DNA from: Zygnema circumcarinatum
Taxonomy: Eukaryota; Streptophyta; Zygnematophyceae; Zygnematales; Zygnemataceae
Direction: 5' to 3'
DNA length: 39,332 nucleotides
Assembly: GCA_037447605.1 (NCBI GenBank)
Contig: CM074817.1
Span: 2,204,975-2,244,306 of the forward strand
A program made the translations under genes and the position numbers. Below, in pieces: positions 1-9,118 of this stretch (the first letter of the stretch is position 1; each line of letters begins with the position of its first letter). The notes under the pieces were generated by a model. The model searched no databases. It was not told the DNA's origin and saw nothing but the letters and a program-made list of their open reading frames with translations.

Positions 1-76
1 GGAGAGGAGAGGAGAGGAGAGGAGAGGAGAGGAGGGGGAGGGGGAGGGGGAGGGGGGAGGGGGGAGTGCTGCTCAC
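1..76. repeat. GGAGA / GGGGGA simple repeat at the left window edge
   Basis: Purine-rich pentamer and hexamer repeats fill the start of the window. On the minus strand this is a pyrimidine tract inside the intron that follows TBL exon 5. The rest of that intron and the last TBL exon(s) are outside the window. Confidence 0.85.
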
Positions 77-2088
77 TCGAAGTGAAGGGGCGAGTGGGCG
101 CGGAAGAACACCCTCCTCCCTGCCTTCTTCTGGGCGGAAGTGTCTGCCCAGTCAGCCAAGCTCTTCATAATCACTCCATATGCCGACACTTCGTCGATTT
201 CGGGCCGGAATGTTCCATTCACTCCGAAATAGACGCCCCTGTTCAACCACTCCACGACAACGGGCCGTTCAGTGATGTCTTCCTTAGATTGAAACCTTCT
301 GTTGATAGTGGGGAATGTGAGCCAACAAACACAAACAATAAAGTGTTTGTGAAGGAGGAATGCGGAAGCCATGTGCGAGAGAGAAGGAAGCAATCTTACT
401 TGTCAATAGTTTTGTACTTGTTTAGCCAATGGCCGAGATTGAACACCAAGATGTCCACGTCTTTCAATTGTTGGACCCATGTTTGGTCAAGTTGGTCCAA
501 CAGCAGAAGCGATGACATCTGTACTAAAGGAGTGGCAAAGGTAAGTGAAATTGCTGCGATGACTGAAACAAACACGGGAAAGATGTGAACATGGATGGTG
601 CTGAAGAGTAGTCTCATATTCATAATGAAGGAATGCCGCCCCTTACATTATGAGTCGGAGATTCGGGAACGGTCATTGAGTCAACGAGGAAGTTGTTCCG
701 CACATACTCAACAGTGAAATTGTACTCCTCAAACTCCACAACAGCACTTATGGACTGATTGGCGAGGGGACCATTTGAGTAGGGATTCTGCATGCACCCG
801 TTTCAAGTGCAGTTGCTCACAAGGATGCAGCATAAGAAACCGATTGAAATGGATGTGGGCCACTTATTAAGGTGCGACCGTCGTGATGACGACAAATTGT
901 AGATGCGTTTGCCAGTAAGCTTCTTTGTGGGCATGCATTGTCTAAATTGAGGTGGTTCAGTGGCGGACCCTTTGAACCACCTCAATTTATTTTTATTTAT
1001 TTATTTATTTTTATTTATTATTTTTTTGGTTGCGTTTTGGTGGCCATCTCACCTTATTCACCCGGGAGTGGTCGACCCCCTTGCTGAGCATACAGACCAA
1101 CGATATGAACTGATTGCGGCCAATTGAATCTCCGACGAAGGCCAATCGTCGCCCATGCATGCGTCGTCGGAAATTAGCCGGGTCAAATCTGCATTCTCGA
1201 GAGTCCCTAAGATTGCCAGAGATTACTTCTTGGGTCAAATCTGCATTCTCGAGAGTCCCTAAGATTGCCAGAGATTACTTCTTGGGTCAAATCTGCATTC
1301 TCGAGAGTCCCTAAGATTGCCAGAGATTACTTCTTGGGTCAAATCTGCATTCTCGAGAGTCCCTAAGATTGCCAGAGACTACTTCTTGGGTCAAATCTGC
1401 ATTCTCGAGAGTCCCTAAGATTGCCAGAGATTACTTCTTGCTCTCATATTCAAGTTTACAAACTTCTCCTACCAGATGGTGCTCGATTCAAAAGTTGCAT
1501 TCGAAAATTGAGACCGCACCAAGCTGACCTGCTTATGTTGCAGCCGTGAGGTTGCCACCTCATCTTCATATATGTCAAGTCTTCCCGTCCGAATTTCTGG
1601 CAAGTATAGGCCTCATCTTTGATAGGGCAATCTTCCCAATTCCAAAGCGGATAAGTTTCATCGTAAACCCATCGACCCGTCCATAATTTACACTTGTTTG
1701 AAAAAGGCTTTCTGCTCGCGGTTTCCTTGGGATCATCCAGCATATGTTTCTGAACCCATTTCAGGAAATTATCATTGGGTGCTGACATGTTTGGAGAAGG
1801 TCCCGAGAGGGAGGGAGAGGAAGAGGGAGAGGGAGAGGAAGAGGGAGAGGGAGAGGAAGAGGGAGAGGGAGAGGAAGAGGAGGAGAGAGAAGGTTTTGGA
1901 GGTTTTTGAAATGTTTCTAGCCATGCTGCTTTTCCATAGTGCCCCACATGGAAATAATCTTCTTCGTGGCTTAGATCTCGTCCATCACCGGCATCTGAAG
2001 CATCAAACCAACATGGGAGACCCAAAACCAGTGAATACCAAAAACAAATGGAGAACGAGAAGAACGCAGGGATCAGGAAATTCCTCAC
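77..2088 (-). CDS. Trichome birefringence-like (TBL/PMR5 family) polysaccharide O-acetyltransferase, partial
   Basis: The family consists of Golgi membrane enzymes that add acetyl groups to xylan, mannan or pectin. Exons on the minus strand: 2088-1529, 1188-1053, 787-647, 518-400, 298-77. All junctions are GT-AG and in phase. Visible in order: a hydrophobic signal-anchor, a Ser/Pro linker, the TBL domain start (WVYDETYPLWNWEDCP, CQKFGR, RWQPHGC), the catalytic GDS motif (FVGDSIGRNQ), NFTVEYVRNNFLV, LVFNLGHWLNKYKT and VFFRAHSPLHF. The DxxH motif that completes the active site should be in the missing last exon. The in-frame codon at 2088 is GTG, not ATG, and no in-frame ATG lies close upstream, so a short 5' exon is probably missing from this model. 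Intron 1 carries a tandemly copied acceptor site (1184-1443). The substrate cannot be told from sequence. Confidence 0.9.
1184..1443. repeat. 52-bp tandem repeat, five copies, carrying the TBL intron-1 acceptor
   Basis: The motif CAAATCTGCATTCTCGAGAG begins at 1184, 1236, 1288, 1340 and 1392, exactly 52 bp apart, and copies are almost identical. On the minus strand each unit contains TGCAG|ATTTGACCC, the sequence around the TBL exon-2 acceptor. Only the copy at 1188 runs on into real exon 2. The first base of each unit to the left is exon, the rest is intron. Confidence 0.95.
1805..1890. repeat. GGGAGAGGAAGA coding microsatellite
   Basis: Hexamer/dodecamer purine repeat. On the minus strand it reads in the TBL frame as repeated Ser-Pro-Ser-Ser-Ser-Pro, giving a low-complexity linker between the membrane anchor and the TBL domain. 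Confidence 0.85.
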
Positions 2089-2091
2089 TTT

Positions 2092-2620
2092 GTGTCTACT
2101 ATCTTCTCGGACCTCTTTCTCCCCTTCCCCTCCGCCCTCTCTTCTCCCGTGTTCCCTCGCCTTCCCTCGTCCACTCTACCCTCCCTTCTCCCCCCTCCGT
2201 TCTTCCCTCCCTCACACCTCGCCCCCTCCACCCTCCCTTCTTCCCTCTCCCTCCTCCCCCTCTCCAGCCTGTCTTACCCATCTCCCCTCTCTTCTCCCTC
2301 CTCCCCTTTCTCCCTCTCCTCTTCTCGCCCCTCCCATTCCTTCACCCCATCTACCGCCCGCCCCCCCCCCCCCCCCATCCCCCGCCGCATCCCATCTCCT
2401 CCTCACCCTTCTTCTCCCTCCCTCTCTGTCCCCTGTTCCTCCACATTTTTCCTCCAGACTCCTTCTCCACCACTCCTTAAAACCACGCCCACCCCCCCCA
2501 ACCCCCCCCAAAAACATCTCCTTTTCCCATTCTCCTCCCCTTCCCCCTCCAAGTTTTCCTTGATTCCATCTCTCTTCCTCTGTCCCACTCCCTAAGCCCT
2601 CATCCCTTCCCGAATCTGGA
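2092..2620. repeat. Pyrimidine-rich low-complexity tract upstream of TBL
   Basis: About 500 bases of C/T-rich sequence (CCCTCCC, CTTCTCCC), with a C run near 2358. The open frames across it are Pro/Ser or Arg/Gly artefacts. It lies where the TBL promoter and 5' leader should be, and may hide the missing first TBL exon. Confidence 0.7.
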
Positions 2621-2639
2621 CACTAAGCCAAGGGGCGAA

Positions 2640-3660
2640 TCCAAGATTTTAATTCAGGTGAGGCTGACCAATGAGTTCCAAAACTGAAATTCAAGAATAT
2701 GTACTTTTGCTGGTCAACCTTCAAAGGCGATCAGTGGCTGACAGCTTTCCAAAAGCTGAGGGGAGGCCTGAGTGTAGTGTACAATAGGGGTATAGAACAA
2801 CGTAGTACACTTTACGGTCCTTAGCTAGTGTCGGCGGTCCTTGGTAGATTCGGTCACAGTCTGAACAGTGCGCTAGAGCGCTGTTCTTAGTGGGAAGACG
2901 ACAGGTTTGAATAGGACACGTGGAGGGCGGCGATAGGCCGCGCCACCAGTGGAGTCCGCTTAGAATCGATAAGGATGTAGACACGTGGCGCGCGACGATA
3001 GGTCGCGCGGCTATGAGTCAGCTTAGTACGGATTATTGGAGGCGCGAAGGAGCGCGGAAGGTTCGGAGCGACGGAGGAGCTTTCGGAGGAGTGTTTCTGT
3101 ACGGACACTCCCCTCCCCATGGCGGCCTCTCGAGCTGAGCTCCCGCGCGGCGCGGAGCGAACTCCAGAAGGCGCGGAGCGACCTCGAAGACATGGAGGTG
3201 GAACGCGGTGGCACGCGGTGGAACGTGGAGGTGCTTCAGCGGCTAGTATTTAGTTTGCTTAGTGCATAGTGCTAGTTACCCTTAGAACCTTGAATCTCGG
3301 CTCGTGGTGCTGAGTGTAGAGGCCTGCTGTATGGGCAGCAGTAGATAGGAGTGTAGGGCAGAGCAGTAGGAATCGCCTGAGGGCTGAATTTCTGTGTGTA
3401 ACCCTTCTTATCTATTTTAAGGAGTTTTGAGCCGGTGGGGCTTTCTCCTCTTACTTCATCTCTCGGTGTTTCATTTCTCAGCTTTCATTCTCTCCTTCCG
3501 GTGTGTGCATTGGGGGTGGGTGTGTTCGCTGAATTACAAGCATGTCTGAGAGTGCAGCAAGTGAGAGAGACCAGGCTCTAGTTTCCAACACTGAGCTCCC
3601 ACGCAGCCATAGATCCGCCTCTTCCTAAGCCTCCACTTTCCCCTCTCTCGTCCGCTTCCT
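2640..3660 (+). other. Gene-less stretch, possibly a degenerate LTR-retrotransposon end
   Basis: No convincing gene. Between about 2920 and 3040 a GACACGTGG... block occurs twice as an imperfect tandem repeat of about 65 bp. The stretch from about 3240 to 3500 has the feel of LTR R-U5 DNA, and a short ORF starting MSESAASERDQAL at 3543 could be a gag start that stops after about 27 codons. I found no matching second LTR, primer binding site or pol domain, so this is weak. Confidence 0.25.
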
Positions 3661-3937
3661 CCTCTCGTTCATGTGAGCTTCATTCTCATAGGCTTCCCCA
3701 CGTTTCAATTCCCTCCCACCCTCTTCCCTACCACAGTTCCATCCCTGCATTTCCCAACATACAATCTGCCACGGAGAGGCTTACCTCGTTCGAAGGTCGG
3801 CAACATAACAATCAGAATTCCGATTAATCCGATTAATCCCAGGTATCTTAAGCCTGCGTACATTTTCTCTGCTCCAAATGCGATCCACATTGTATCAAAA
3901 CGGCCACCACTTTTTCCCCCCACCTGCTCCCGCGGGG

Positions 3938-3979
<42 letters not shown>

Positions 3980-4036
3980 GGGTTGACTTTTTGTCCGTAT
4001 TGACCGTACGGGTCGATCCAAATCCGTACGGTTCCA
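3661..4036. other. Gene-less stretch left of the foldback element
   Basis: Apart from the CAG microsatellite I see no gene here. The open frames across the CAG run read as poly-Ser, poly-Leu, poly-Cys or poly-Ala on the two strands and have no other protein features. Confidence 0.5.
3941..3978. repeat. (CAG)n trinucleotide microsatellite
   Basis: About twelve uninterrupted CAG/GCA units. Confidence 0.95.
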
Positions 4037-5236
4037 TAGAATACGGGGGCGACTATTAACAGTGTACTTTTTTCTGAATGTAGTGTACGATTTCGCCGGG
4101 CAGCAAAAAAAGGCTTTTTTTGGCGAAACATGCTGTTTCACACTTTTCAGAATAGATACAGCTTTTTTCGTCGGATGTACGGATGGTGATTTGAAATGTA
4201 CGAAGCGCGCGCGTCTACAAGGTATGAGGGCGCAACACGTGGAGCGACATGATTGGTCGCGGCAACATATGACGTGGCAAGTATGTTTGGGACCGTGACG
4301 TGACGAAACGAGACGCGAATAAAGTGGAGTCCGCGGACGGCAGTCGGAAATGGCGGGAATTAAAACTGACAGAAAAAGATAGGGCACATAACGTAGCGTG
4401 TTTCAGGAAAAATCTGTCAGTTTTAATTCCCGCCATTTCCGACTGCCGTCCGCGGACTCCACTTTTTTCGCGTCTCGTTTCGTCACGTCACGGTCCCAAA
4501 CATCTTGCCACGTCATATGTTGCCGCGACCAATCATGTCGCTCCACGTGTTGCGCCCTTATACAGTCTAATCACGTTATAGTGACTCTGTCGGTCCCCAC
4601 GCATTTGTGTCACTATATCGGTAATGACCCGTTTGTCATCTCACATTTATAGTAACAATGTTATTACATATGTTTTTGCGGTATATCCGTACGACTTTGA
4701 TACCGTACATTGTAATTTTTGGGCAGTCGTCACGTGGGTAGGTGTGTACGAACCCTAGTGAGCATGTGTACGGACAAGTTGATATGTACGGTCAAGTCGA
4801 TATCTGACGATATTTGTCGATAACGTGTACGGTCGTAACATATTTGTAACGCATATTCCAATACGTGGGTGGATAATATCGAAATTTTGAATATATAGTA
4901 ACAATCAGGGTTTTTCAACGTCATTATATCCGTAATGGCGTCACTACTGGCGCAGGATCTGCAGTGGTGCAATTCCGTTCCCGGAAAAAAAGTCAGTATA
5001 TCCATGCTATTCTTATAAAAAGTGTCACTATAACGTGATTAGACTGTACCTTGTAGACGCGCGCGCTTCGTACATTTCAAATCACCATCCGTACATCCGA
5101 CGAAAAAAGGTCTGTATCTATTCTGAAAAGTGTGAAACAGCATGTTTCGCCAAAAAAAGGCTTTTTTTGCTGCCCGGCGAAATCGTACACTACATTCAGA
5201 AAATAGTACACTGTAAATAGTCGACCCCTAGAATAC
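4037..5236. mobile_element. Foldback DNA transposon (4045-5228) with 8-bp target duplication
   Basis: The element at 4045-5228 is a near-perfect palindrome. Left arm 4045-4373 (329 bp), loop 4374-4412, right arm 4413-5228 (330 bp once the nested 484-bp element and one TA are removed). Arms differ by only scattered bases and small indels. Ends are GGGGGCGACTATT and its complement (GGGG at the other end). The flanks carry the same 8 bp, TAGAATAC, at 4037-4044 and 5229-5236. An 8-bp duplication fits the hAT superfamily. Mutator-like foldbacks normally make 9 bp. No transposase is present, so it is non-autonomous. A transcript across it would fold into a hairpin of about 330 bp. Confidence 0.9.
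4561..5048. mobile_element. Tc1/mariner-type MITE nested in the foldback element
   Basis: A 484-bp element at 4563-5046 has 23-bp perfect terminal inverted repeats starting CAGTCTAATCACGTTATAG, flanked by TA at 4561-4562 and 5047-5048. Removing it with one TA restores the right arm of the surrounding palindrome almost exactly, so it inserted after the foldback element. The TA target and CAGT end fit Tc1/mariner, perhaps pogo-like. The inside is AT-rich, holds repeated GTACGGTC-like and TATAGTAACAAT motifs, and has no transposase ORF. Confidence 0.85.
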
Positions 5237-6125
5237 CCGTAAAACCGAACAAGTTGAGAAATTAAAAAACCAAACCAAACCAAACCTTGGTCTAGTTTTA
5301 GTCAGCCAATTGCAAACTAGTCATGCCCATAACCAATGATCGATGACCTCGACCTTGACCATGACCTTCTCTGAATCCTCATGAGCCCCACAACCCAATG
5401 ACCGGCACCCTCATTTGTGACCAAGGATTGCAATATAATAACTAAGGGTCTATTCACACACCTTTTTTTGTCTAGATACACACCTTTCTTCGCCGGTAAG
5501 AATTTGGGTTTTTATGGTACAGTATGGGAGAGAGAGGGGGGGGGGAGGGAGGTAAGGTGTGTATCTAGAAAAAAAATGTGTGTAAATAGCAATTCCCTAT
5601 TTTTTACAGTAATTTCCGTAAAACGGGCCATCCCTATCTTTGACCCGCCCGGCGCGGCCGTTCGGACGGCGACCGCCGACGACCGCTGGTCCAGAACCGT
5701 GCACGTCAGTGACGTCATGATTAACGCACGCCTTTCTGACGCTGGGCACGAGTGACGTGTCCGACCGGAAACCGGCGACTGCGACGGGCAGACCATGCGT
5801 CACAGTTTGCAACTTTCGATCCAAGCACAAGAAACTAGGTTTGAAACCAAGATCCAACGGTCCAGACTACGTTTCCGCCATCGGGGCAGACTAAAAAAAA
5901 ACTGACACTTGATCCATAGCACGTCACGTCACGCTTGTGGTTAAAGTCGCGCTTCGCATCTGCAAGCCCTCGCAAAGCCGGCGGCGCTTTTCGTTTCAAA
6001 TGGACGGCCACGATTACGTCTCTTGAACCTAGACGGTCCAGATTCGGTCACGTGGGAAAAAATGGTGACGTTACGTCTCGGCAGGGCGCTTTCGTTGTCG
6101 GCCTCTTGTCCTGGCTGGTGCAAAA
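5237..6125 (+). promoter_or_regulatory. Intergenic region upstream of the ascorbate oxidase locus
   Basis: No gene seen outside the small hairpin. It contains a perfect palindromic bZIP/CRE-type site TGACGTCA at 5710-5717 and further ACGT cores (GTGACGTG near 5752, CACGTCACG near 5920, TCACGTGGG near 6047). These are known bZIP core types. Function here is inferred. Confidence 0.4.
5446..5597. mobile_element. Short MITE-like hairpin (152 bp)
   Basis: Imperfect inverted repeats of about 40 bp: 5446-5486 (GGG..CTATTCACACACC...TCTAGATACACACCTT) and 5554-5597. They enclose a G-rich centre. The terminal GGG/CCC resembles PIF/Harbinger ends, but no clear target duplication is visible (TAA on the left, TAT on the right). 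Confidence 0.5.
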
Positions 6126-6141
6126 TTAGGGTTAGGGTTAG
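6126..6141 (+). promoter_or_regulatory. Telo-box-like TTAGGGTTAGGGTTAG
   Basis: Two and a half TTAGGG units lie just upstream of an ATG at 6152. Short telomere-like motifs near transcription starts are common in plant promoters. Confidence 0.5.
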
Positions 6142-6151
6142 TGTGACAGCC

Positions 6152-6673
6152 ATGGCGGAGGATGTGATGGCTGCCGGGTCTCTATCCGCAGACTGCGAAT
6201 GGCTCCATATGAAATGGGCCGAAGGCTCTGCTTCTTGGAGAGTTTTGGATTGCGTTTTCAGGAGCGAGAGAAGGGGGAGCGATTATGTGCTGAAGCGGTG
6301 AGCAAAGGCGGAGATTTACGTTTTGGTGGCTGAATTGTAGAGTTTGAGGGTCTAAGCTTACTGAGAATGGAAGGCAGATTTCTTTTCAGGGAGTGGGCTG
6401 CCCTGCCTGCATTGGACAGAGGTTTGCGGACTTTTTTTAGTGTTTGAATGCAAGGTTTTGTAGTATGGCCGCCAGGTGTTCAAGGCTTCTTGTGGCGGTG
6501 CAATTCTGTTCTAATTTTTTTTTTGTTGTATTGCGTCACACAGGCGGCAGGGAAATATTCAGAAAATTCATTTTGAAATCGATGTTCAAAAGGGCGATGG
6601 CTCCTGTGCATCATATTTTTGCAGTTTTCTTGTTTTTTCACTGCAGCGGATTGTACTTGAAGTTGGTGAATAG
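6152..6673 (+). CDS. Possible upstream ORF of the ascorbate oxidase transcript
   Basis: ATG at 6152 has a strong context (GCCATGG). An open frame of 48 codons reaches a good donor (AAGCG|GTGAGC) at 6297. A strong acceptor with a T-rich tract ends at 6543 (TCACACAG|GCGGCAG). Joining the two keeps the frame open to TAG at 6671-6673, giving 91 residues. The second part overlaps the ascorbate oxidase start (6582 or 6597) in another frame. It could be an overlapping uORF, the first exon of an unknown gene, or chance. I do not recognise the peptide. Confidence 0.3.
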
Positions 6674-9087
6674 TGTAGACCATTATTATACAATTGATGG
6701 TAAGCTCCGCAGCGCTTCTCTGCCAGCAAGAAAGAAAAGTGATATGGAAAGGCAATTTGTTTCTTTTGGAACTGAGAAAAAGTAATCAATTTCTGAACTG
6801 GAAAACTAAATTAACTATGTGTTTGTAAATATTCAATTATTTTGACTTATCTGGATTTAAAGCCTAGGTGTTATATGAACTTCCGATTTTGATCTCTCTA
6901 ACTCTCCCGTTCTCTCTCGACTCTCCCTCTCTCTCTCCCTCTCTCTCTCTCTCTCTTTCCCTCACTCTCTCACTCTCCGTCTCTCTCTAACTCTCCCCCT
7001 TTTCCTCCCTGGCATCGAAACCACAAACGGATAGTACTAGAGAATCGATTACCGGGGCTAAAGTAAATGAATTCTCGGAAAAAACAGTTTACTAAAAATT
7101 ATATGATGGGTCTGGTTCCGCGCAGTGAAATTCGCATATACAAACGCAGACGGCTTCGATTCCCGCCTCATATTTAGTGGCAACGGAACATTTCCCGGAC
7201 CCACAATCCGTGCAACTCAAGGAGACATCCTGCATGTAACCATTGTTAACGAACTATTCCAAGAAGGAACTACGGTAAACTTTTAGAGATGCCTTGACTT
7301 CTTAAAGGTTTTGGAGAGAAAGTACATGTCTTCATGATTTGCTATTTCAAATCATTTCATGTTTCAGCTTCTCGTTTCCTTTTCGTTACTTTGCCTTTTT
7401 CCCCGTTTAAACATTCCAGTGAATCTTGTTGTGATGCAGATCCACTGGCATGGAATTAAACAGCAAGGAACACCCTACTACGATGGAGTAGCCGGTGTAT
7501 CTCAATGGTTCGTTTCTGAATGCAGTTAATCCGTTGCCAAATGTTGGTTTTGTAAGGGGAAGATTACTCCATACTGATTCTATCAGATGCTTTTTTCTAA
7601 CGGTTTTACATTTGTTTGCCGACTAAATGCTTAGCAAGATTATTTTTTTGAGAGAAAGCTCGCATGTTACATGTTGTATGCAGTGCGATTCTTCCCGGGA
7701 CCAACATGACGTATGTATTCAACACATCGGGAAACCTCGGCACTCATTGGTGGCATTCACATTACGTCATTCAACTTGTGGCAGCACTATATGGGCCTCT
7801 CATTATTGATCCTCCACCCCCATTTGACGACAAAGTCTTTCTTGGATATGATGAGGAGCTGGAACCGGCCGTAATGCTTGGGGACTGGTGAGTGTATGCC
7901 GGGGGGAATAGAGGAAAACAAAGGACAAACAAACAAACAAAGGACTTTGTTTGTCTGTCAAACAAAGGATTCTAAACTTTCAAATGTGTAACAATCAAAA
8001 AGATAAATATGGAAATAAGCGAGGAAAAAAATCAGGAAAGAGTTTTCAAAACTGGCAGGAGTGGAGGACGTGATGTGAAGATATGGGAAATTTTTTCGAC
8101 GCTGGGCTCTCATTTTTGGTTTCTGTTTAGGCTTTGTGTAGTTTCGGTGCCTGCGAGAAAAAGAGAAAGTGGGGGGGAGAGAGAGAGAGGAGATATTTTA
8201 CAGTGTGGGCTAAGCATCAACCACGCACAGGAAGGGCGAGAGAGAGAGAGAAAATTTCGTGTAATGTGGTCTAAGTTTCAAGCACGCACAGAGAAAGGGG
8301 AGAGAGCTAGAAAGAGAATATTCGACAATGTGCGCTAAGGTGAAAAACGCACCGACAGGAGCGAGAGGGGGGAACGAGAGTGAAAAAGAGAGGGAAGAGC
8401 GAGAGAGGGAGAGAGAGAGAGGGAGAGAGAGAGAGAGAGAGAGGATATTCTACAGTGTGGGCTAAGCTTGAATCTCGCACAGGTATCACACCACTTTGAA
8501 CGACCAGGAGTATTCCCTCCTCAATGTGAACGGGTGGTTGTGGCCCTCCACGGGCATCGTCAACGGGAAGGGCATCTTCAACTGCACGCCCGCGCCGGCG
8601 GCTCCATGCATCGCTGCAAACATCTCCGCGAATTACACCGTACTGAAAGTCACACAGGGAAAGAGGTAGACAGTAGACCTCGTTGTTAACGCGTCTCCCA
8701 CCCATTCGCTGCCTCTCTATGTCTCTCTATCGCTCTCTGTCTTTCTCTCCCCTAATTATCTCTCTCTTGCTCTCTCTCCCTCTCTCCCCAACACTCCCTC
8801 TCGCTCGCTCGCTCTCCCTCTCTTCCTTACCTCTTCTGTCCTTCCCTGTTTCTAAGAAAATATGTGCAAGGGTTGGTGGACACATTGCAGGTATCGCATG
8901 CGGATCATCAACTCCGCATCACAGGCATTTTATAACTTTGTGATTGAAAACCACAATCTCACCAGTAAGTCCTAAAATGCAGAAATCTTTAATCCCGAAT
9001 TCGAACTTCAAATATGAAGAAATAAATTTGAATCTCCTCAAACCTTCTGAATACTTATCTGCAACCAAATCATTGCTACATTGACAC

Positions 9088-9118
<31 letters not shown>

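Noticed and set aside
1184-1443. Regular repeats as a CRISPR array
   Set aside because: The units are contiguous without unique spacers, the host is a plant, and the repeat overlaps a splice site of a gene. The 74-bp and 25-bp arrays were rejected for the same reason.
3705-4387. ORFs with poly-Leu, poly-Cys, poly-Ala or poly-Ser at the CAG run
   Set aside because: All frames of a trinucleotide run give homopolymers. Nothing else in them looks like a protein, and one runs into the foldback transposon.
4062-5283. Matching ORFs at 4062-4298, 4215-4652 and 5035-5283 as a duplicated gene
   Set aside because: They are the two arms of the palindromic element read on opposite strands.
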